This document shows positions 1 through 9,712 of a stretch of DNA of 53,191 nt, in pieces. The translations under genes were made by a program, and so were the position numbers. This DNA is from an uncultured Gammaproteobacteria bacterium (GTDB lineage: Bacteria; Pseudomonadota; Gammaproteobacteria; GCA-002705445; GCA-002716945), in assembly GCA_913045115.1 (NCBI GenBank), contig CAJWPJ010000006.1, positions 1 through 53,191 on the forward strand. Reading direction: 5' to 3'. The number at the start of each line of letters is the position of its first letter. The stretch's first letter is position 1. The notes beneath the pieces were generated by a model. That model had not been told where the DNA came from. It did no database searches and saw nothing but the letters and a program-made list of their open reading frames with translations.

Positions 1-516
1 ATGTATATGCCACTCCCAGAAAACATCTAATGTTGGAAATACGTGAATAGAATTACCTGATAATTTTAAGTTTTTATTCAGTGTATCAAAAAAAGTAGGC
101 TTATCAATTACATGTTCTAATACCTGATTTGAAATAATTAAATCGAAAAACTCAAGTTGTTCATGCCATTGATCTGATGAGTCTATAATCTTTATTTTTT
201 TCTCCCAATTATCATTTTTGTATTTTTTTTTTAAATTTAAATACAGCCTAGAAAGATGTGAATTTTCTAATTCGTCATCATAGAAGGTCAGTTCGCTCTC
301 TTGAATGTCAAATGCATAAAAATCAAAGGTAATTTTGGGAAATGTTTTCGATAATACATCAATCATGTATAGAAAAAATGTTCCACTACCGCATCCAACC
401 TCTAGCACTTTCATGCTATTGGGCAAATTACGTTTCTGTCTTATTGTGCTAATAATGCAGTTTGTTAAATGAATATCATTTAGAGTTATGTTTCTATAGT
501 TATATTCTTTATTCAT
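1..516 (-). CDS. SAM-dependent methyltransferase (type 11), partial, runs off the left edge
   Basis: Manual reverse-strand translation: MNKEYNYRNITLNDIHLTN...MKVLEVGCGSGTFFLYMIDVL...DLIISNQVLEHV...; motif I VLEVGCGSG; open to base 1; absent from ORF track because it has no stop in the window. Confidence 0.8.
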   Translation of the reverse strand, partial: MNKEYNYRNITLNDIHLTNCIISTIRQKRNLPNSMKVLEVGCGSGTFFLYMIDVLSKTFPKITFDFYAFDIQESELTFYDDELENSHLSRLYLNLKKKYKNDNWEKKIKIIDSSDQWHEQLEFFDLIISNQVLEHVIDKPTFFDTLNKNLKLSGNSIHVFPTLDVFWEWHIH

Positions 517-727
517 TTTCTCTTGTTGCGCTTAGAGTAGTCTGGGTTATTTTAATTAAAAGTAGGATGCAATATCTCATATCAGTATATTGTTTGAAAA
601 TTAGCTTAATTATAACTCATAGAGTGTTTCATTTTACTATAAGATAAGTATACACTAATGGATTCATTAAGGTAAAAAACGTATATTTAGAATCAATATG
701 GGTACTATTTTTAACTAAATCTAGATT

Positions 728-1612
728 ATGAAACTTAAAATGTTATTACCTTGGTGGCTGAAGATTCTCTTCAAAATTATTTTGAGTAGATTACCTATTA
801 AATACTCAACGTGGCGCTCAATCTCTATGTTCTCCCATTCACCTCCAAATATCAATGAGTCTGCATCAGCACTTAAAACTATCAGAAGATATTTATCTAT
901 AGCGAGAGAATATACTTCTATAGAAAATAATTATAACTGTCTTGAACTGGGGCCTGGTGATTCCATTATCACTAGCTTAGCAGCTAAAAAAAATGGTGCA
1001 AAACAATACTGGTTAGTGGACACAGATAAGTTTGCATATACTGATCTAAAGCATCTAATTGACACTTCAATAGACATGGGAATTATTCACAATAATTACA
1101 ATAAGTTCCGATCCACGGAAGATTTCCTAAAATATAATCAAATTGAATATAAAACAAATGGAATGCAGTCGTATACTGAAATACCAAGCTCATCTGTTGA
1201 TTTAGCATGGTCAAGATCAGTTTTAGAACATATCTATTTTGAAAATTTTGAGAGCACATTAAAGGAGTTACATAGAATACTCAAACGTAATTCAATAACT
1301 GTCCATTCTGTAGATTTCAGAGATCATCTATCTGATAGTATTAATAATTTAAGATTTAACAAAACTATATGGGAGTCTCATCTATTTAGAAATTCTGGAT
1401 TTTATACAAATCGTTTAAGACCATCTCAAATGATTGATTTGTTCACTAAAAATGGATTCGATGTTTCTATATTTCGACAAGATTTTAATGATCAAGTAAG
1501 TTTACCTAGAAATAAAATATCTACAGACTTTAGAAACTTATCTGATGATGATCTTAGAACCACAGGCATGATACTTGTTGCCAGAGCAGTTGATAAGACG
1601 AAATATACTTAA
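728..1612 (+). CDS. SAM-dependent methyltransferase (type 11-like)
   Basis: ORF with CLELGPGDSIITSLAAK motif I and VDLAWSRSVLEHIYFENFESTLKELHRILK. Confidence 0.7.
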   Translation: MKLKMLLPWWLKILFKIILSRLPIKYSTWRSISMFSHSPPNINESASALKTIRRYLSIAREYTSIENNYNCLELGPGDSIITSLAAKKNGAKQYWLVDTDKFAYTDLKHLIDTSIDMGIIHNNYNKFRSTEDFLKYNQIEYKTNGMQSYTEIPSSSVDLAWSRSVLEHIYFENFESTLKELHRILKRNSITVHSVDFRDHLSDSINNLRFNKTIWESHLFRNSGFYTNRLRPSQMIDLFTKNGFDVSIFRQDFNDQVSLPRNKISTDFRNLSDDDLRTTGMILVARAVDKTKYT

Positions 1613-1689
1613 AGAATTGTTAAGATAATGTTTATATCTTCCCGTTTAATAAATAAAATGATGATACTTTTGATTATGATGTATATATT

Positions 1690-1730
1690 GCATGAGGCGA
1701 GTTGTATCCTTTTTCAAAGCTCGCTTATGC
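1690..1730. repeat. Imperfect inverted repeat (GCATGAGGCGAG / CTCGCTTATGC), possible hairpin
   Basis: Arms read directly, ~18 nt loop, in the gap after the 728-1612 gene; no strong U-tract. Confidence 0.3.
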
Positions 1731-1963
1731 TTTGCTCTTAGTATTAGTTGAAGCAAGATTTTAAAATTAGGACTTATTAACAAAAATGAACTTTATAATT
1801 TTACTACTCACATTTTTATTGGCAGTTATCATATTAAATAATCAATTATTTGATAAAGGAACGAGCTATATGTTATCAGGAATTTTGTCTTTTCTATTTG
1901 TAATAATATTAGTTTTTTTTATTGCATCCGTGTTATAGATTAAAACTTATGTCATAATTTATG

Positions 1964-2521
1964 CTATAGATTAAATCTGGCTCTATGATGACTGTAATCT
2001 TTCATCATTTGAACTTCTACATCCTGACTAAGAATATCTCTTATAATAATTTTTTGCTCATTTGTTAACAATCCTTGCATAATTGCCAAACATACATCTA
2101 GGCCGAATCTGCATAGCTCTCTTTCGCCAAAATCATGATTTTTTCTGTGAAAACCTATCTCAATTTTTTCTATCGACTCGTCTAATATTCTGGCTACTTC
2201 AGCAATTGCTTCGTTTAAACTTTTATTTTTTAATATCAGGGACCAACATAATGCGTTCATGGAGATATAAGTTAATTCCATTTTAGGTCTTGAACCTGCT
2301 CCTTTTAAACCAAAAATATTAGCGATATCAGATTTTCTATTTTTTATCTCTTCTGATCTAGCTGAAATCCATTCATTCAGTTCTGAAGTGGGCTCTGTAT
2401 TTTTTATTTTATGTGCTGAGAACTCCTTAATTAATACCTCAGATAAATCAGGGGTTGGGTTATCCTCATACTTTCTAACTAGCATCTGTTCAAAGACCTT
2501 ATTATCTTCATCAATCATCAA
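1964..2521 (-). CDS. Hypothetical protein
   Basis: 185-aa ORF with GAGGA upstream of start; no family recognised. Confidence 0.55.
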   Translation of the reverse strand: MMIDEDNKVFEQMLVRKYEDNPTPDLSEVLIKEFSAHKIKNTEPTSELNEWISARSEEIKNRKSDIANIFGLKGAGSRPKMELTYISMNALCWSLILKNKSLNEAIAEVARILDESIEKIEIGFHRKNHDFGERELCRFGLDVCLAIMQGLLTNEQKIIIRDILSQDVEVQMMKDYSHHRARFNL

Positions 2522-2703
2522 AAAATTCCTCGAAAAAATCAGAATAATATGTTTCGATTATAATGTGAACAAGAATGCTCGCACAAAAATAAAATTCAGA
2601 ACCATGTTTCGGGTATATCTTATATCTCTATTCATAGTTATGCCTATCATCTTCTTAATTTGGTACCTGACTAAATAATAATTCAATCTAAAAGCTTGGT
2701 AGA

Positions 2704-3288
2704 TTAATTTACAAAGTTTGTTAGCCATAGTGTCTGATAAGGTGCTAGCTCTATCTCTTTTGTGGCATCGTCGACTTTGATATCAGATAGTAAGTCGTGC
2801 CAATTATCAAAGCCAGCTAAATTTATATCCAGTAAGCTGATATTAGTGACTGTGTCTGTAAGATTTGTTATACAAAAAATACTTTGTTTTTTATCTAAAC
2901 TCTGCCTCCAGATTCCATATAATTTATTTCCAAGATGGAGTGTAAATTGAACTGCATTTGGATAAAATGCTGTCTGTTTTTTTCTGATTTGAATGAGTTT
3001 TTTCAATTCATTGAAAATAGCTTTATTTTTTGTATTGCCATTCAAGGATTGGATATCAGTATATTCAATCTTGCCTCTATTTAGCGATCTATTTTGTTTT
3101 GTAGAATTATATAAATCATAATCATTATGGCTTCCAAAAAGACTATGGATATAAAACGCAGGAACACCCGCTAATGACAACATTATTGTGTATATACAAA
3201 TAAACCTCTCAACATTAAGTTGTCTCTCTTTAAGAGATGAGCTGTTCAAAACTAAAAAAGAATTTTGCACTATATCTGTCGTAGACAA
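2704..3288 (-). pseudogene. C-terminal remnant of a GH13_18 sucrose-phosphorylase-like / glucosylglycerate-phosphorylase-like enzyme
   Basis: IMLSLAGVPAFYIHSLFGSHNDYDLYNSTKQNRSLNRGKIEY resembles the C-terminal part of GH13_18 proteins; catalytic barrel N-terminal part missing; stop codon and gltX lie immediately upstream. Confidence 0.6.
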
Positions 3289-3348
3289 TAAAGAACTCGA
3301 GCGTGTTATAAAAAATATTAGACCCGTTATAGTTAAATGTTAAGAAGT

Positions 3349-4713
3349 TTATTGATTATAAATTTCTAGGAATCTAGATATTCTCTCTACTGTCCTTTTT
3401 TTACCAAGCAAGAAACATAAATCATCAATTGAGGGTGCGTTTAATTTCCCAGTAGTAGAAAAGCGAATGAGGGGGCCAATATCTTTGAATTTGAGCTTCA
3501 AATCTTCGCATGTAGATTTTACACAAGCTGATATAGATGGTTTATCATTAAAATCTACAATAAACAATTTAGCTATTATGTCTCGCAATATTCTGTTAGT
3601 TTGATCTTTGTCATACTTAGATATAATCTCTAAGTCGTAATCAATTTCATTTTGATAGAAATATGAGACACTATTAGCTATATTTTTAAGTGTGTACTCC
3701 CTTTCTATTCCAAGCCTAAGAATATTATGCAAATAATCATTGTTCTCTGGAGAATCAGAAAGGTCCATTTCCTGTAGATAAGGTAATATTTGAATGGCTA
3801 CTTTTTCTATATCATCATTTTTAATATAGTGTTGATTCAACCAATTTAACTTATCAATATCGAAAGTTGCAGCTGATTTTGTAATACGCTCTAGACTAAA
3901 ATGCTCAAGAAGGTCCTTAGTGGAAAATATTTCTTGGTCTCCATGTGACCATCCGGTTTTGGCTAAATAATTTATAATAGCATCTACTCTATATCCTTCT
4001 CTAAGAAAATGGTTTATATCAATAGCGCCATGTCTTTTTGATAATCTTTTTCCATCTATTCCGTGTATCATTGGTAAATGAGAAAATGATGGAACATCTG
4101 CTTTAAATGATCTAAATAAATTAATCTGTACAGGTAAATTACTTAAATGATCATCACCTCTGACCAAGTGAGTAATGCCAAGATCAATGTCATCTACTAC
4201 AGATGTAAGATTATATGTAGGCACTCCGTTTGATCTAAGTACAACTACATCAAAGAAAGTTTTTGGGTCAAAAGATATCTCTCCGTGAACAGAGTCTTTA
4301 ATATTTACTGCCTGATCCCTTTGGTTTCTAAAACGAATGACATGACCATCCTTGTTCAATCTATTATCATACTGAATACTTAAATCTGTTTCTTTTGTTT
4401 TTTCGTTTACTTCAACCTTGTCATAATATGCTAAATCTTTGTTTAACAACTCTTCAATTTTATCAATATAATGATCAAACCTATGCGACTGATAAAGTAT
4501 ATCGCCATCATGGTCTAAGCCAAGGTGATCTAAAGCAGATATAATTGAATCTTTGAATTCCTTTGTGCTTCTCGATGTGTCAGTATCATCAATTCTGAGG
4601 AAGAATTTACCATTATTTTTTCTAGCGTATAGCCATGAATATAGTGCTGTCCGAACTCCTCCTATGTGAAGCCATCCTGTTGGACTGGGAGCAAATCTAG
4701 TAACTGGATTCAT
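3349..4713 (-). CDS. gltX: Glutamyl-tRNA synthetase
   Basis: RFAPSPTGWLHIGGVRTALYSWLYAR; GKRLSKRHGA. Confidence 0.95.
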   Translation of the reverse strand: MNPVTRFAPSPTGWLHIGGVRTALYSWLYARKNNGKFFLRIDDTDTSRSTKEFKDSIISALDHLGLDHDGDILYQSHRFDHYIDKIEELLNKDLAYYDKVEVNEKTKETDLSIQYDNRLNKDGHVIRFRNQRDQAVNIKDSVHGEISFDPKTFFDVVVLRSNGVPTYNLTSVVDDIDLGITHLVRGDDHLSNLPVQINLFRSFKADVPSFSHLPMIHGIDGKRLSKRHGAIDINHFLREGYRVDAIINYLAKTGWSHGDQEIFSTKDLLEHFSLERITKSAATFDIDKLNWLNQHYIKNDDIEKVAIQILPYLQEMDLSDSPENNDYLHNILRLGIEREYTLKNIANSVSYFYQNEIDYDLEIISKYDKDQTNRILRDIIAKLFIVDFNDKPSISACVKSTCEDLKLKFKDIGPLIRFSTTGKLNAPSIDDLCFLLGKKRTVERISRFLEIYNQ

Positions 4714-6035
4714 AGAGTCATCTTAAAGTTATTAATTACTGCACCAGGTAGTCTTGCGCTTGAAGTTGATCGTTCTTCATATGAACCAGAATCAATCAAC
4801 AACTCCCTTTTTTCTGTAAGCCCTATCAAGTTATCACCTAGCATGCTGTATACGCTATCATCGAATCTCATAGTATTAATTGGAGCTACTAATTCACCAG
4901 CCTCAACAACAAAACAACCAAATCTTGTTAGACCTGTCATTCTTCCATTATTACGATCGGAAAAATTTAAGTACCAGAGATTGCTTATATATATTCCACT
5001 ATTAATTGTGCTTAGGATTTCATGTTCCGCTATTTTTCCAGGACTCATATCAATGGAACTTGGATACTCCGATGTGCTGGATGCATTGTGATCAACTGAA
5101 TACTCAAGAGATGATCTAGGAGAAGTTAATGATTCAGAAAATTTTCCATTACTGATCATATTTATTGTTTCAGGTTTTATGAATCCATCTGAGTTAAAGT
5201 TTGCAGATAAACCATCTTTAATATTTTCATCTATTGATACTGATTGATGAAGAGATTTCTCCCCTTTGTTGAGTAGATGAAGTGGGCTAGTTCCTATTTT
5301 ATTTGCCTTATAACTAAATCCTCCCCATGACATCATATCTAATATCTCATTGAGAGCAGATGGCTCAAGGTATACTGTATACTCTCCTTTTTGGATCGTT
5401 TGCAGCGGTTTAGATAATATACTGAGTTTTTTTATACCTTGTTCAAGGATTAAATCAAAATCATCATTACTCCAATTTTTTGATGAATAATTAAGCTTGA
5501 TAGCATTATTACTTTCATTATAAATGGAATAATCAAAACTAAATGAGTAGTCGCTATGCCAGTTAAATTGACCGAGGGAATTTGCTAACCCAGTATATAT
5601 ATATCCTGATGAATAAATTCCAACTAAGTCCAATGATTTTATCTTACTAAAAATATAGTCTAAGTTCTCTCTATCATCAAAGACCTGTTGAATTGAAGAA
5701 ACATCTGTAGACTTAATAGATGTTGAAAACAAAAGATATGGATCTTTTGGAAGATCTGGTAACTCTCTTCTCAAATAATTTAAAGTTCTTATGAGTGTTG
5801 CTAAGTCTCTTTTTAGACTTCCGTTTAGTCTTATGTAAGATTTTAGATTTCTTTTTTCACGATTTGATAAACTTAGAGATACTGAAATCTGTTTAACGCT
5901 TCCAGGTTGTCTAATCTTGCCTTTATTTAATCGTACGAAACTAGATTCTTCAGCATCAAAATTTATGATCAAGAACTCATCACTTTGGATATTTTTGAAT
6001 AACTCTTTAACAATACTTTGAAAGTACTCTTTCAT
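4710..6035 (-). CDS. pmbA: TldE/PmbA family metalloprotease component
   Basis: Downstream partner of TldD; C-terminal half with SPGKIAEHEILSTINSGIYISNLWYLNFSDRNNGRMTGLTRFGCFVVEAGELVAPI; likely start MKEYFQSI at 6035 (TAATG overlap with tldD). Confidence 0.85.
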   Translation of the reverse strand: MKEYFQSIVKELFKNIQSDEFLIINFDAEESSFVRLNKGKIRQPGSVKQISVSLSLSNREKRNLKSYIRLNGSLKRDLATLIRTLNYLRRELPDLPKDPYLLFSTSIKSTDVSSIQQVFDDRENLDYIFSKIKSLDLVGIYSSGYIYTGLANSLGQFNWHSDYSFSFDYSIYNESNNAIKLNYSSKNWSNDDFDLILEQGIKKLSILSKPLQTIQKGEYTVYLEPSALNEILDMMSWGGFSYKANKIGTSPLHLLNKGEKSLHQSVSIDENIKDGLSANFNSDGFIKPETINMISNGKFSESLTSPRSSLEYSVDHNASSTSEYPSSIDMSPGKIAEHEILSTINSGIYISNLWYLNFSDRNNGRMTGLTRFGCFVVEAGELVAPINTMRFDDSVYSMLGDNLIGLTEKRELLIDSGSYEERSTSSARLPGAVINNFKMTL

Positions 6036-7468
6036 TACTCTCCACCGAATATGTCTATATTTTTGAAAAGGCACGGAGGTGTTGCATGCCCAACAAATAT
6101 AGTTTGATTTGGCTCACCCTTACCACAATTTGCTGTACCAAGAATTGAAAATGATGACTCGTCACCTACCATTGAGAGATTATGCCAAAACTCTTTAGTT
6201 ATCCCTCTATAATTAGGATTTTTTACAACTGTTTTCACTTCCCCATCTTTAATTATTGTTCCTTTTTCACAACCAAATTGAAATTTATTTCTATAATCAT
6301 CGATAGACCAAGAATTATTAGTCTCTAGTAAAATTCCATCTTCAATGGAACTTACCATTTCTGGAAAGGATGAACTTCCTGGCTCTAGGTTAATATTACC
6401 CATTCTATCTATTGGTGGTCGATTCCAACTTGTAGCCCGCGAACATGCCACATGCTGTTGATCAGCTCGTTGTGCAGAATAATAACTTCCTATTGGTCTT
6501 TTTAAGATGCCATTCTCAATTAAGTACTGCTTTTGAGCAGCAGTCCCATCATCATCATAATTATAGGTCGCTAACTCAGAATCTTGCGATGGATTAAAAG
6601 AGATGTTTAGTTTATCTGAGCCATACTGATAAGTTCCAAACATACTAAGATCAACAAAACTTGAGCCAGCATAATTTCTCTCATCCCCGAGAATCCTATC
6701 AAGTTCTAGGGGGTGCCCTATCGATTCATGAATCTGTAAAATCATTTGATCAGGTGCTATTAAGGCATCGATATTACCACTTGGACAATTAGGCGCCATT
6801 GATAATTCAATTGCGTCATTTGCAATTTGTTTCGCTTGATTAATTAAGTCTGATTCTTTGAGAAAGTTATAACCTATTTGCCTTGCATGAGCATGGCCTC
6901 CAAAAGTCCTAGTTTGAATTTGTTTCTTGTATTCTGCACAAGCAACCAATTGAGGTAAAATATATGAAATGTTTTGTCTAAACTTACTCCCATTGGTATC
7001 AGTAAAGAGCGTTTCTAGTTTATTATACCTAAAGCTCGCTCCCCAATTAGAGATAGTTGGTTTGGATTTGAGTGACTTGTTAATTTCCATAAGATAATCA
7101 ACTTTGTCTTTGTTGGATTCTTTCGACCAGCCATCTTTTTCATGAGTGAAATACTTACCATTGTCAATTGAGCTATCAGGTGGCGCAGGTGTATGAATTA
7201 ACTTTCCCGAGGAATAATAAGCCCATTTTTTTGCCTCTTCAGTTGCTATTAATATCCCTTTTTTTGTGAGATCGCTTGTGGCGCTATATCCATAACCTCC
7301 ATTATGTATCACAGTAACCATGAGACCCTCATCTTCAATAATCTCTATTGGCTCAAGAACATTTCTAGTGACAGAAATAATATTTGTGTATTTGTTTACG
7401 AACCTAAATGAGCAATAATCTACATTAGGGAGATACGTGTTTATCTGAGTGAGAAATTCGTTTTTCAT
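6035..7468 (-). CDS. tldD: TldD family metalloprotease
   Basis: HESIGHPLELDRILGDERNYAG (HExxxH); likely start MKNEFLTQ. Confidence 0.9.
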   Translation of the reverse strand: MKNEFLTQINTYLPNVDYCSFRFVNKYTNIISVTRNVLEPIEIIEDEGLMVTVIHNGGYGYSATSDLTKKGILIATEEAKKWAYYSSGKLIHTPAPPDSSIDNGKYFTHEKDGWSKESNKDKVDYLMEINKSLKSKPTISNWGASFRYNKLETLFTDTNGSKFRQNISYILPQLVACAEYKKQIQTRTFGGHAHARQIGYNFLKESDLINQAKQIANDAIELSMAPNCPSGNIDALIAPDQMILQIHESIGHPLELDRILGDERNYAGSSFVDLSMFGTYQYGSDKLNISFNPSQDSELATYNYDDDGTAAQKQYLIENGILKRPIGSYYSAQRADQQHVACSRATSWNRPPIDRMGNINLEPGSSSFPEMVSSIEDGILLETNNSWSIDDYRNKFQFGCEKGTIIKDGEVKTVVKNPNYRGITKEFWHNLSMVGDESSFSILGTANCGKGEPNQTIFVGHATPPCLFKNIDIFGGE

Positions 7469-7507
7469 GATTAAATAAGAAATACATTGTATCATTTAAG
7501 TGAAATT

Positions 7508-8458
7508 ATGCATAAGATTTATCCACTATTACAAAGTAGCGACTTCCCTTATATTGAGAGAAATGACCTTACGATATTACAGGTTAATCTTGGTTATAAA
7601 TGTAACCAGAGATGTCTCCATTGTCATGTAAATGCCGGTCCGAACAGAACTGAGATGATGGATAAGATCAATGTTGATCGCGTTATACATTTTGCTAAAG
7701 AAAATAATATTAAAACAGTTGACCTTACTGGAGGAGCTCCTGAGATTAATAAATATTTTACATACTTAATTGAATCATGTACAAGAAATGGTATTCATGT
7801 GATCGATAGGTGTAATTTAACTATATTGAATGAAAAAGGAATGGAAAGTTTACCTATTTTTTTAGCAGATAATAAAGTAGAAATTATTGCATCATTACCA
7901 TGCTATAAAGAACAAAATGTCAACAAACAACGTGGTAAAGGTGTGTTTGAGTCTAGTATTGCAGCATTAAAAAAATTGAACGCCCTTGGATACGGATCTT
8001 CGAATCAATTGACAGTGAACTTGGTGTACAATCCACAAGGTGCAGAGTTGCCTCCTGATCAACAAAAATTAGAGAAAGAGTATAAATTATTTCTCAATGA
8101 AAGTTTTGGAATTAAATTCAATAATCTTTATACGATAACAAACATGCCAATCAATAGATTTGGAAGCACACTGGTTAGCAAGAATTTATTTAAAGATTAC
8201 ATGAAGCTTTTGAAGCATTCATTCAGTGAAAAAGCACGTGAGAATGTAATGTGTAAGACCATGATTAGCGTAGACCCATATGGATATGTTTATGATTGCG
8301 ACTTCAATCAAATGCTTAATATTCCATTATCTAACAATAGAATTCATATTTCAGAGGTCAACCAACATTATCTACGTAAAAGACAAATTGCTACAGCAGA
8401 TCATTGTTTTGGTTGTACTGCTGGGTCAGGCAGCAGCTGTGGAGGATCGCTAGTCTAA
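7508..8458 (+). CDS. arsS: Radical SAM protein, ArsS (arsenosugar biosynthesis) family
   Basis: QVNLGYKCNQRCLHCHVNAGP (CxxxCxxC), DLTGGAPEIN, C-terminal CFGCTAGSGSSCGGSL; likely ATG at 7508 rather than TTG 7487. Confidence 0.85.
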   Translation: MHKIYPLLQSSDFPYIERNDLTILQVNLGYKCNQRCLHCHVNAGPNRTEMMDKINVDRVIHFAKENNIKTVDLTGGAPEINKYFTYLIESCTRNGIHVIDRCNLTILNEKGMESLPIFLADNKVEIIASLPCYKEQNVNKQRGKGVFESSIAALKKLNALGYGSSNQLTVNLVYNPQGAELPPDQQKLEKEYKLFLNESFGIKFNNLYTITNMPINRFGSTLVSKNLFKDYMKLLKHSFSEKARENVMCKTMISVDPYGYVYDCDFNQMLNIPLSNNRIHISEVNQHYLRKRQIATADHCFGCTAGSGSSCGGSLV

Positions 8459-9130
8459 ATGAAATACTCAATAATCTTGCCCACGCTAAATGAGGAGATA
8501 GCACTTAGTTCAATGAAGAATTGTATTAAAGCCCTAAAAATAAAATTAGGAGCTGAAATAATAATTGTTGACGGCAGAAGCACTGATGATACAAAAGATA
8601 TTGCCAAGTCTCTAGCCGATAAAGTATACGATAGTAATCGATCAAGATCATTACAGTTAAACAAAGGTGTAATGCATGCTACTGGAGAATATTATATCTT
8701 TCTTCATGCAGATACTATTTTAGATGATAATGCCATTGACAGTATTTTGAGTATCAGTGAGAATTTTGAATGGGGGTTCTTTAAAATAAAATTGGATCAA
8801 AAAGCCCTTAAATATAGTTTTTTAGCATATTGTATAAACCTAAGAAGTAAGTTATTCAATTATTGTACTGGTGATCAAGTTCTGATAGTAAATAAAAGTA
8901 TTTTTCATAAAGTAAATGGCTACAGAGAAATTGAATTGATGGAAGATATTGATATAACAAATAGGTTAAAGAAAATATCGGATCCTGTTATCTTAACCGG
9001 AAATGCGATAACGTCATCAAGAAGGTGGGAAAAATATGGCTATATTAAAACTATCTTACTAATGAGGTTATTACGAGTATTGTATTATTTAGGTATCAGT
9101 ACAAAAAGTTTAAGAAAAATCTATAGATGA
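8459..9130 (+). CDS. TIGR04283-type family 2 glycosyltransferase
   Basis: SIILPTLNEE...IIIVDGRSTDDT...FLHADT...GDQVLIV...ELMEDIDITNRL...SSRRWEKYG. Confidence 0.85.
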   Translation: MKYSIILPTLNEEIALSSMKNCIKALKIKLGAEIIIVDGRSTDDTKDIAKSLADKVYDSNRSRSLQLNKGVMHATGEYYIFLHADTILDDNAIDSILSISENFEWGFFKIKLDQKALKYSFLAYCINLRSKLFNYCTGDQVLIVNKSIFHKVNGYREIELMEDIDITNRLKKISDPVILTGNAITSSRRWEKYGYIKTILLMRLLRVLYYLGISTKSLRKIYR

Positions 9131-9711
9131 GTTCAGTTTTAAACATTCTTGCTAAAAATCCCGAGGGAAGTGATTGCAAAACTAGGTTAAGTGGATTATT
9201 GACAAAAGATGAAAGAATTTTTTTATCAAAAGAGATGTTGAAAATAACATGCGGTGAGATGTCGAGTATAGATGTAGACAAATTTTTGTACTTGTATCCA
9301 AATACATCCGGAGACTTTGTAAAAAATCTATCTTCTGATTATGGCATAAAAACGCTTCGTCAACCTATTGGTCCTTTAAGTAAAAAAATATATACGGCCC
9401 TTGAGTCTAGGAAAAATAAATTTGAAAAACGCGTTGTGATTGGGTCAGATATTCCATCATTATCAAAAAGTGAAATTTATGATTGTCTAGATTATTTAGA
9501 TTATTGTGACCTAGTTCTCGGACCATCTAAAGATAATGGTTTCTATCTTGTGGGAGTAAAAAATCAATCCCATGAATGCTTCAAGAGTATGAATTTAAAT
9601 GAAATTCATGCGAATGATATAACTGATATCTGCCGAGCTAAAAAAATTAAATACAGATTTCTTAGAGTATTAAAAGATATTGATACTCCAGATGATTTGT
9701 TGAATTTATAA
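9127..9711 (+). CDS. TIGR04282/DUF2064-type glycosyltransferase
   Basis: LAKNPEGSDCKTRL...VVIGSDIPSLSKSEIYDCLDYLDYCDLVLGPSKDNGFYLVGVK. Confidence 0.85.
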   Translation: MSSVLNILAKNPEGSDCKTRLSGLLTKDERIFLSKEMLKITCGEMSSIDVDKFLYLYPNTSGDFVKNLSSDYGIKTLRQPIGPLSKKIYTALESRKNKFEKRVVIGSDIPSLSKSEIYDCLDYLDYCDLVLGPSKDNGFYLVGVKNQSHECFKSMNLNEIHANDITDICRAKKIKYRFLRVLKDIDTPDDLLNL

Positions 9712-9712
9712 A

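Noticed and set aside
1-1612. Two methyltransferases at the left edge as the missing arsenite methyltransferase ArsM
   Set aside because: They look like generic type 11 methyltransferases without a recognisable ArsM cysteine pattern, and they are separated from arsS by other genes.
1690-1730. Inverted repeat as an intrinsic terminator
   Set aside because: Imperfect stem, long loop and no strong U-tract; kept only as a low-confidence repeat.
2604-2678. 24-aa hydrophobic ORF (MFRVYLISLFIVMPIIFLIWYLTK)
   Set aside because: No ribosome-binding site or independent support; AT-rich DNA readily gives short hydrophobic ORFs.
4666-5091. 141-aa plus-strand ORF opposite gltX/pmbA
   Set aside because: Antisense to two confidently identified genes and no recognisable family.
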